A stretch of 6,583 nt of DNA from Deltaproteobacteria bacterium (GTDB lineage: Bacteria; Desulfobacterota; Desulfovibrionia; Desulfovibrionales; Desulfovibrionaceae), in NCBI GenBank assembly GCA_031280335.1, contig JAITGZ010000042.1:1-6583 (forward strand). Direction: 5' to 3'. This document shows positions 1-4,031 of the stretch, in pieces. Each line of letters begins with the position of its first letter. Position 1 is the stretch's first letter. The notes under the pieces were generated by a model. That model was not told the DNA's origin, ran no database searches, and saw only the letters and a list, made by a program, of their open reading frames with translations. A program made the position numbers and the translations under genes.

Positions 1-1
1 C

Positions 2-277
2 CCGGGCGGGGATGTGTACGTGGACGCTGCAATCGCCACCGTTGGGAACTGGGGTGCCGAAACCGGGGGGGGTGGGGGCCGGATCCCGGCGGGGGCGGGG
101 TGCCGGAAACGGCAGGGGAGGGGTACCAAAAACGGTACCCTAATCTTAAAGGAACCGATCAATGAACCACAAGGGAAGCAGACCCCCTTCAAGACCTTTG
201 CCCGTATGGCCGAAGAAACCGCCTGGGCGGAATTTGAAAGCATCACCCGGAAGGCCAGGGAAAATATATGCGGATAA
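2..277 (+). CDS. 3' end of a prophage-type protein, possibly replication-related (5' truncated)
   Basis: This frame is open from the window edge and stops with TAA at 275-277, so only the last 91 codons are seen. The visible part is a Gly/Arg-rich low-complexity stretch followed by a more ordinary tail with LKEPINEPQGKQ and a charged helix (AWAEFESITRKAR). There is no recognisable catalytic motif. A GTG at 14 could serve as a start, but no ribosome binding site precedes it, so a start before the window is more likely. The low-complexity linker, the tail and the position directly before two small prophage-like genes suggest the C-terminus of a phage replication or DNA-binding protein; this is inference. 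All three frames are open across roughly 1-130 and the stretch contains a run of eight G (65-72), so the true frame in the first 130 bases is uncertain. Confidence 0.5.
   Translation, partial: PGGDVYVDAAIATVGNWGAETGGGGGRIPAGAGCRKRQGRGTKNGTLILKEPINEPQGKQTPFKTFARMAEETAWAEFESITRKARENICG
121..140. repeat. GGGTACC inverted repeat inside the first gene
   Basis: GGGTACC (121-127), a six-base loop AAAAAC, then GGTACCC (134-140) make a perfect 7-bp stem. It lies just after a G-rich stretch (65-123) with at least four runs of four or more G. No T run follows, so it is not an intrinsic terminator. It may be a protein-binding dyad or only a product of low-complexity coding sequence. Confidence 0.4.
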
Positions 278-300
278 AGCGCTGTTAAAAGGAGTATTTT

Positions 301-792
301 ATGTTTGAAGCCACATTCAAGACGGAAATCATCGCCATCTACGCCGCGCACGGCCGGGGGGTGCCCTCCGGGCCGGTGCTGGCGGCCATCTGGGACAGGG
401 TGGATTCCCTGCCCGATGCCTTCATGCGCTGGGCCGCGGGCGAACTGCGCGAAATGGAAACCCTGCCCGCCAACCTGGGCCTCTATCTGCACAAAAACCT
501 CTGGCCGCTCTGGGATGAAAAAAACCGCCCGCAGCAAACAGACCCCGAACCCAGCCGCTGCCCGGACTGCACCCCGCCATACGCCCTGCCCGGCAGCGGC
601 TTTTGGGTCTGGAGACACAGTGGAGGCAGCCTTTACAGATACTTCGCCCCCTGCCGCTGCAGCGGAGAAAAACGCTTTTTTACCAGGCCCGCCCTGGACG
701 CCCAGGGCTGGAGCATCCAGCCGCCGGAAACAGAACGCGGACGCTTCGCCAGAACAGACACGCCGGAAAACAACACAGGAGAAAAATCATGA
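301..792 (+). CDS. Prophage-like protein with putative Cys4 zinc site
   Basis: A 163-aa protein of unknown function. The start is well supported: AGGAG (290-294) lies six bases before the ATG, and it begins 23 bases after the previous stop. Residues 1-75 look helical and Trp-rich, with a segment around LPANLGLYLHKNLWPLW. Residues 87-120 hold CPDC (C87, C90) and CRC (C118, C120), a spacing that could bind zinc; aromatic residues lie between the pairs (FWVWRH). The C-terminus (about 140-163) is charged and probably disordered. The position between a possible replication protein and a small HTH protein fits a phage early-region gene. The Cys pairs and compact size would suit a replication accessory or DNA-binding protein, but no family is recognised with certainty. 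The stop overlaps the next start (ATGA), implying translational coupling. Confidence 0.75.
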   Translation: MFEATFKTEIIAIYAAHGRGVPSGPVLAAIWDRVDSLPDAFMRWAAGELREMETLPANLGLYLHKNLWPLWDEKNRPQQTDPEPSRCPDCTPPYALPGSGFWVWRHSGGSLYRYFAPCRCSGEKRFFTRPALDAQGWSIQPPETERGRFARTDTPENNTGEKS

Positions 793-1025
793 TTCTGCGC
801 GGCTGGAAAAATATCTGCGCCGCCATAGGCGGGGTAAGCCGCAATACCGCCCGCCGCCTCATGCGCCTGGAAGATATGCCCGTGGCCTACCTCGCCGGTA
901 CCCCCGTAAGCACACAAGAAGAACTGGAAAAATGGATCGCCGCCAAAACAAAACAAAAACACGGACAAAAACCCCCCAACCCCCCGGCGGCGGTGGTTTT
1001 TGACAATTACGCCGCAGGGGAGTAA
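789..1025 (+). CDS. Small helix-turn-helix DNA-binding protein
   Basis: A 78-aa protein. The frame is open further upstream, but the ATG at 789 is chosen because it overlaps the preceding stop (ATGA, 789-792) and has AGGAG (778-782) seven bases upstream. Residues 6-27 read as a helix-turn-helix: a helix over WKNICAAIG, a turn at GVS, and a recognition helix RNTARRLMR. Residues 28-51 (MPVAYLAGTPVSTQEELEKWI) resemble the wing and closing helix of MerR/excisionase-type domains, with the usual 'S..ELE.WI' ending. A basic tail (KTKQKHGQK) and a Pro/Ala-rich end follow. It is probably a phage transcriptional regulator or excisionase-like factor that binds DNA. Its target is unknown; the best guess is the local phage early region. 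It is the last phage-like gene before a chromosomal-type gene. Confidence 0.78.
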   Translation: MILRGWKNICAAIGGVSRNTARRLMRLEDMPVAYLAGTPVSTQEELEKWIAAKTKQKHGQKPPNPPAAVVFDNYAAGE

Positions 1026-1028
1026 GCT
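1000..1028 (+). promoter_or_regulatory. Possible promoter for the ferredoxin gene
   Basis: A perfect -35 hexamer TTGACA (1000-1005) is followed, after 17 bases, by TAAGCT (1023-1028), a poor -10 match. It lies inside the last codons of the HTH gene and would give a leader of about 15 bases before the ATG at 1050. It may simply be coding sequence. It would, however, give the ferredoxin gene its own transcription start independent of the phage-like genes. Confidence 0.25.
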
Positions 1029-1049
1029 TGTTAAAGCAAGGAATAGAAG

Positions 1050-1985
1050 ATGAAACGCACAATAATCAGAATTGACGAGCGTCTTTGCAACGGCTGCGGC
1101 CTATGCGTGCGGGGATGTCATGAGGGGGCTTTACAGCTTGTGGACGGCAAGGCGTGCGTTATCAACGAGGTTTTTTGCGATGGCCTGGGGGCCTGCATAG
1201 GCGAGTGTCCCGCCGGGGCCATTGAATTTGAAGAAAAAGAAGCCGCGCCCTATGACGAGCGCGCGGTCATGGCCAGACTGGTCGCCCAGGGCGAAAATAC
1301 GGTCAGGGCGCATCTGCTGCACCTGAAAAAACACCATGAAACGGCCTACTTCGCGCAAGGCCTGCAATACCTGCAAGAACACGGCATCAAAATGGATTTG
1401 AAAGCCGACGGCGATGAGGGCCCAAACGCCCGCGCAGCGGACTTAAACCGGGGCCGAAACGGGGGAGACAAGCCTGCCGCAGTGGTTCAATGCGGCGATG
1501 GTTTGAAAAGCGCCGGCGTTTGTCCCGGCAGCATGGCTGTGTCTTTTGAGCCTCCGGACAACGGCGGCTCCGGGGCGGCGGCTTCATGCCTGACCCACTG
1601 GCCGGTGCAGCTGCGTCTGCTCAATCCGCAGGCTTCTTGCTTCAGGAATGCGGATGTCGTCCTGGCCGCGGATTGCAGCGCCTACGCTTATGGCGATTTT
1701 CACCGGCGTTTTTTAAAAAACCGCGCCCTGGCCATTGCCTGCCCCAAGCTGGACGCGGAAAAAGAAAAATATATCGATAAGCTGACCATGATGCTGGATG
1801 AGGCGGCCGTCAACACACTCACCGTCATTACCATGGAGGTGCCCTGCTGCACGGGCCTGCTCGCCCTGGCGCGGCAGGCGGCGGACCGGGCCGGACGCAA
1901 GGTGCCGGTCAAAAAAATCGTCATCAGTATCAGAGGGGATGTCTTGCGGGAAGAATGGCTGTGCGGCGCTCCAGGCGGGTCGTGA
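1050..1985 (+). CDS. Ferredoxin-domain iron-sulfur protein of the Hcp-associated type
   Basis: A 311-aa cytoplasmic iron-sulfur protein. The start follows AAGGA (1038-1042) by seven bases. The N-terminal ferredoxin domain has a full first cluster motif (C13, C16, C19, C23). The second motif is modified: C43, C49 and C53-Pro, with Leu46 where the second Cys normally sits (CDGLGACIGECP). I recall this DGLGAC form as a family trait; C36 could be a fourth ligand. Residues 140-300 carry the family's other conserved blocks: VCPGS (157-161), HWPVQL (183-188), the AADC around C209, CPKLD (231-235) and EVPCC (263-267), all offering possible ligands. Proteins of this family occur in strict anaerobes, and in Desulfovibrio one lies beside hcp in the nitrosative-stress regulon, which suggests electron transfer. 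No hcp is in this window, so its partner here is unknown. Residues 116-142 form a poorly ordered Gly/Asp/Arg-rich insertion. Confidence 0.88.
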   Translation: MKRTIIRIDERLCNGCGLCVRGCHEGALQLVDGKACVINEVFCDGLGACIGECPAGAIEFEEKEAAPYDERAVMARLVAQGENTVRAHLLHLKKHHETAYFAQGLQYLQEHGIKMDLKADGDEGPNARAADLNRGRNGGDKPAAVVQCGDGLKSAGVCPGSMAVSFEPPDNGGSGAAASCLTHWPVQLRLLNPQASCFRNADVVLAADCSAYAYGDFHRRFLKNRALAIACPKLDAEKEKYIDKLTMMLDEAAVNTLTVITMEVPCCTGLLALARQAADRAGRKVPVKKIVISIRGDVLREEWLCGAPGGS

Positions 1986-2028
1986 TGCTGCGTCAGGCGA
2001 CCGGGCGTCATCTGGTTGAAACGTTGAA

Positions 2029-2061
2029 TACGCGGTCGGCCTGTCCTGGCCGGAGCGCGTA
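2029..2061. repeat. Two-tier hairpin TACGCG...CGCGTA
   Basis: TACGCG (2029-2034) pairs with CGCGTA (2056-2061). Inside it, CGGCC (2037-2041) pairs with GGCCG (2048-2052) around the loop TGTCCT; the tiers are separated by a GT/GAG internal loop. It starts 43 bases after the ferredoxin stop. No T run follows, so factor-independent termination is not indicated. Confidence 0.45.
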
Positions 2062-2122
2062 GGGAGGGATACCTTACCCGCCGGGGGGCTGGCGCGGCAG
2101 CGCCTTGGAGCGGCAAGACGGC

Positions 2123-2147
2123 GTCGGGAAAACTTGCTTTTCCCGAC
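2123..2147. repeat. Perfect 10-bp inverted repeat GTCGGGAAAA/TTTTCCCGAC
   Basis: GTCGGGAAAA (2123-2132) and TTTTCCCGAC (2138-2147) form an uninterrupted 10-bp stem around the loop CTTGC. The A and T runs are inside the stem, the reverse of the usual order for an intrinsic terminator, and no T run follows. It could be an operator-like dyad or a hairpin in the kinase leader. Its 3' end is 76 bases before the kinase start. Confidence 0.55.
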
Positions 2148-2185
2148 ATGAATGCCGCCGCCGGCGCGGACACAGTCAGCCCGTG

Positions 2186-2200
2186 CGGCGGATGCCGCCG
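2186..2200. repeat. CGGCGG/CCGCCG hairpin just before the kinase start
   Basis: CGGCGG (2186-2191), loop ATG and CCGCCG (2195-2200) make a 6-bp all-GC stem ending 10 bases before the AAGGAG site. ATGCCGCCG in its second half also occurs at 2152-2160, so the two halves could compete for pairing near the ribosome binding site. A role in translation control is inference. Confidence 0.4.
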
Positions 2201-2223
2201 GGCGTTATCTAAGGAGTCTTGCC

Positions 2224-3192
2224 ATGTCCATATATATTTCCGGTTCTCTGGCTTATGATCGGGTCATGTCTTTCCCCGGGCTTTTTTCCCAATACATCCT
2301 GCCGGACAAGATCAGCTTGCTCAATGTCTGTTTTCCGGTCAGCCGCATGGAAGAAAAGCGCGGCGGTTCCGGGGGCAACATTGCTTACACCCTGGCCCTG
2401 CTGGGCGAGAAGGGCCTGCTTCTTTCTTCCGTGGGCCGTGATTTCGGCCCTTACATGGATTTTCTGCGCGGCCTGGGTCTGCCTTTGGAGGGCATACACA
2501 CGTTGCCGGACGAACTCACCGCCGGGGCCTACATCACCACGGACCAACAGGCCAACCAGATTACCGTCTTTCACTCCGCCGCCATGAACACGCCCTGCGG
2601 CTATGCTTTTTCTCACCTTGATCCCAAGACGGATCTGGCCATCATCTCACCTGTGGGTGCCCTGGACATGGAAGCGCACGCCCGTTTTTACCATGAACGC
2701 GGCGTGCGTTACATCTTCGACCCGGGCCAGCAGATTGCCGCCCTAAGCCCGCAGGCCCTGCTCGCCGGCATCAGCGGCGCGGCCGTACTCACCAGCAACG
2801 CCTACGAACTGGACCTCATCCTCTCCATCCTGAACCTGAAAATCCAGGATCTTCTCGCCCTCACCCCGGCTGTGATCACCACCCTGGCCGAACAGGGTTC
2901 CATCGTCCGCACACGGGACGGCGGCGAGACCCTCATCCGTGCCGTCCCGCTCAAACAGGCGCAAGACCCCACCGGCGCGGGCGACGCCTACCGGGCCGGG
3001 CTGCTCAAAGGACTGCGCCTGGGGCTTAGCCTGGAAGACGCCGCCCGCCTGGGCTCCGCCTGCGCCTCTTTTTGCGTGGAAAAACAAGGCGCGCAGGAAC
3101 ACCTTTTTTCACCCCGGGAACTCAATCAGCGCCTGCAAAAAAATTACGCCCTCAAACCCCTTGCTTTCACCCCCCTGTTGCCGGTAAATTAA
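2224..3192 (+). CDS. PfkB/ribokinase-family kinase (sugar or nucleoside kinase)
   Basis: A 322-aa cytoplasmic kinase that would move the gamma-phosphate of ATP to a hydroxyl of a sugar or nucleoside. The frame is open 24 codons further upstream, but the ATG at 2224 is chosen because AAGGAG (2211-2216) lies seven bases before it and the protein then begins with the expected first strand (IYISGSLAYDRV; D12 fits the substrate-binding Asp). Signature 1 is GGSGGN at 47-52. NxxE (N192, E195) follows SN in the middle, as in ribokinases. Signature 2 is DPTGAGD at 248-254, where the GAGD forms the anion hole and D254 is the likely catalytic base. Length is normal for the family and nothing is broken. 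Substrate cannot be read from sequence; an adenosine-kinase-like or fructokinase-like role is possible. No sugar-pathway neighbours help. Confidence 0.92.
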   Translation: MSIYISGSLAYDRVMSFPGLFSQYILPDKISLLNVCFPVSRMEEKRGGSGGNIAYTLALLGEKGLLLSSVGRDFGPYMDFLRGLGLPLEGIHTLPDELTAGAYITTDQQANQITVFHSAAMNTPCGYAFSHLDPKTDLAIISPVGALDMEAHARFYHERGVRYIFDPGQQIAALSPQALLAGISGAAVLTSNAYELDLILSILNLKIQDLLALTPAVITTLAEQGSIVRTRDGGETLIRAVPLKQAQDPTGAGDAYRAGLLKGLRLGLSLEDAARLGSACASFCVEKQGAQEHLFSPRELNQRLQKNYALKPLAFTPLLPVN

Positions 3193-3249
3193 ACCCGCAA
3201 GAAGCTTCAGTTTGCTGAAAAAACTTGAACGGGTTCCCCTGGTGGGGGT

Positions 3250-3270
3250 GCAGGGGCATCATGCCCCTGC
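3250..3270. repeat. GCAGGGGCAT/ATGCCCCTGC palindrome
   Basis: A 21-base near-perfect palindrome: GCAGGGGCAT, one C, ATGCCCCTGC; as a hairpin it gives an 8-bp stem with the loop ATCAT. It lies 57 bases after the kinase stop and directly joins the tandem repeat. GGGGGTGC at 3244-3251 overlaps its start and can also pair with GCACCCCC at 3291-3298 or 3328-3335, so alternative folds are possible. It may end kinase transcription, though no T run is present. Confidence 0.5.
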
Positions 3271-3374
3271 CGGGGGAGTATGAGGGGGCGGCACCCCCTC
3301 ATATAAACCGGGGGAGTATGAGGGGCGGCACCCCCTCATATAAACCGGGGGAGCATGAGGGGCGGCCCCTCATG
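3271..3374. repeat. Tandem 37-38-base palindromic repeat, 2.5 copies
   Basis: Copies start at 3271 (38 bases), 3309 (37 bases) and 3346 (partial), each beginning CGGGGGAG. Each contains a hairpin: TATGAGGGGG/CCCCCTCATA (3279-3303), TATGAGGGG/CCCCTCATA (3317-3340) and CATGAGGGG/CCCCTCATG (3354-3374). The third copy has changed T to C on one arm and A to G on the other, so the pair is kept, and it has lost one or two loop-side C. The repeat lies between two convincing genes and ends 38 bases before the TPR start. Confidence 0.8.
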
Positions 3375-3388
3375 GAACCGACGGTTCC
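3374..3388. repeat. GGAACC/GGTTCC hairpin before the TPR gene
   Basis: GGAACC (3374-3379), loop GAC, GGTTCC (3383-3388): a perfect 6-bp stem 12 bases before the GGAGGG ribosome binding site. It shares its first G with the last repeat hairpin. The arms match the inner ends of the GGGAACC/GGTTCCC palindrome inside the receptor gene (5378-5423). Confidence 0.45.
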
Positions 3389-3412
3389 GAGGGATGAAGC
3401 GGAGGGATAATA

Positions 3413-3988
3413 ATGGCGGATATGGTACGCAAGAACACGATGATGCTGGCGGCGGCGGCCGCGTTTTGCGCCGGTCTTTTTGTGGGTTTGCTTACGGCTA
3501 CGCTCACGCGGCCGCCGGAGCAGGCGCCGCGCCCCGCAGCAGCGGCCCCGGCGGAGGATGCCGAGCTTGCGCGCCTTGAGCGGGCGGTGCGGGCCGCCCC
3601 GCAGGACGCGGCGGCCTGGGCGGCGCTGGGCAATTTGTATTTTGACCGGCACCAGCCGGCGGAGGCCGTGCGCGCCTATGAATCTTCTCTGGCCATCAAG
3701 CCCAATGATCCGGATGTGCTGACGGATTTGGGCACCATGTACCGGCATCTGGACGAATTTGACAAGGCTTTGTCTTTGTTCAGGCGGGCTTCGGCCCTGG
3801 ATCCTCAGCATCATCAGTCCGTGTTCAACCAGGGGGTGGTTTTATTTTTTGATCTGAAACAGGAGGCGGAGGCCCTGCGCATATGGGACGGGCTGGCCCG
3901 CGCCCGCCCCGACTACATCGCCCCCAGCGGCGAAAAGCTGGCGGACATGGTAAAAAAATACGCCAGACAAAGCTCGGGCAAACCCTGA
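3413..3988 (+). CDS. Membrane-anchored TPR protein
   Basis: A 191-aa protein. GGAGGG (3401-3406) lies six bases before the ATG. Residues 10-31 form one hydrophobic membrane segment or uncleaved signal anchor (AAAAAFCAGLFVGLLTA). An Ala/Pro-rich spacer (32-48) follows, then three tetratricopeptide repeats at about 66-99, 100-133 and 134-167, each with the W/L-x2-L-G-x2-Y, A-x3-Y/F and final P pattern, and a short helical tail. TPRs are protein-binding scaffolds; with the anchor they would be held at the inner membrane, most likely on the periplasmic side. The fold resembles the TPR parts of cytochrome c maturation factors (CcmH/NrfG), but there is no other ccm gene here. The receptor gene begins 43 bases later on the same strand, so the two are probably co-transcribed and may act together; that link is inference. 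Confidence 0.85.
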   Translation: MADMVRKNTMMLAAAAAFCAGLFVGLLTATLTRPPEQAPRPAAAAPAEDAELARLERAVRAAPQDAAAWAALGNLYFDRHQPAEAVRAYESSLAIKPNDPDVLTDLGTMYRHLDEFDKALSLFRRASALDPQHHQSVFNQGVVLFFDLKQEAEALRIWDGLARARPDYIAPSGEKLADMVKKYARQSSGKP

Positions 3989-4031
3989 ATCAATGGGTGC
4001 GCGGAGACAGCGAAGGACACGGTAAAATCTT

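Larger units (their letters stand above)
1986..2223 (+). promoter_or_regulatory. Structured 238-base leader region before the kinase
   Basis: No gene is supported here. The region contains a GTTGAA direct repeat (2015-2020, 2023-2028) and four inverted repeats in a row at 2029-2061, 2091-2104, 2123-2147 and 2186-2200, ending just before AAGGAG (2211-2216) and the kinase ATG. Such a series could be an untranslated leader with a regulatory fold or a terminator/operator zone between transcription units. I could not match it to a known riboswitch consensus, and no clear promoter is visible. Confidence 0.4.
3193..3412. other. 220-base non-coding gap built of hairpins and tandem repeats
   Basis: The gap begins with a small hairpin TTCAG-TTTG-CTGAA (3206-3219) followed by six A, then becomes G/C-rich. 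It holds a hairpin at 3250-3270, a tandem repeat with three hairpins at 3271-3374, and GGAACC-GAC-GGTTCC at 3374-3388. GGAGGG (3401-3406) then serves the TPR gene. TATAAA occurs at 3302-3307 and 3339-3344 at the ends of two repeat units, but neither has a -35 match. A small frame running through the gap is only repeat sequence. Confidence 0.6.

Noticed and set aside
603..788. Upstream extension of the HTH gene by 62 codons
   Set aside because: It lies within the preceding gene in another frame. The ATG at 789 has a ribosome site and a typical coupled overlap.
305..1003. A 232-codon frame shifted against the zinc-site and HTH genes
   Set aside because: Its product is Pro/Arg/Lys-rich low complexity, it has no ribosome site of its own, and it spans two genes that each have good starts and the ATGA overlap.
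1000..1015. HcpR-type operator before the ferredoxin gene
   Set aside because: Only one half (TTGAC) is present; the matching GTCAA half is missing, so it is no better than a -35 element.
2015..2070. TPP riboswitch, suggested by GCGTAGGGA-like sequence at 2057-2065
   Set aside because: The other conserved TPP blocks (CTGAGA and the ACCTGATCTGG arm) are absent, and the downstream gene is a sugar/nucleoside kinase without thiamine signs.
2123..2147. Intrinsic terminator of the ferredoxin gene
   Set aside because: The T run is inside the stem and the stem is followed by ATGAATGCC, not T, so the usual terminator form is not met.
2152..2223. Upstream extension of the kinase by 24 codons
   Set aside because: The extension is Ala/Arg-rich, has no ribosome site, and runs through the hairpins. 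The ATG at 2224 has AAGGAG and gives the normal N-terminus.
3271..3374. CRISPR array
   Set aside because: The units are directly adjacent with no unique spacers, and they differ in length.
3225..3410. A 61-codon frame across the tandem hairpin repeat
   Set aside because: It is made of the repeated units, has no ribosome site, and its sequence is explained by the repeats.
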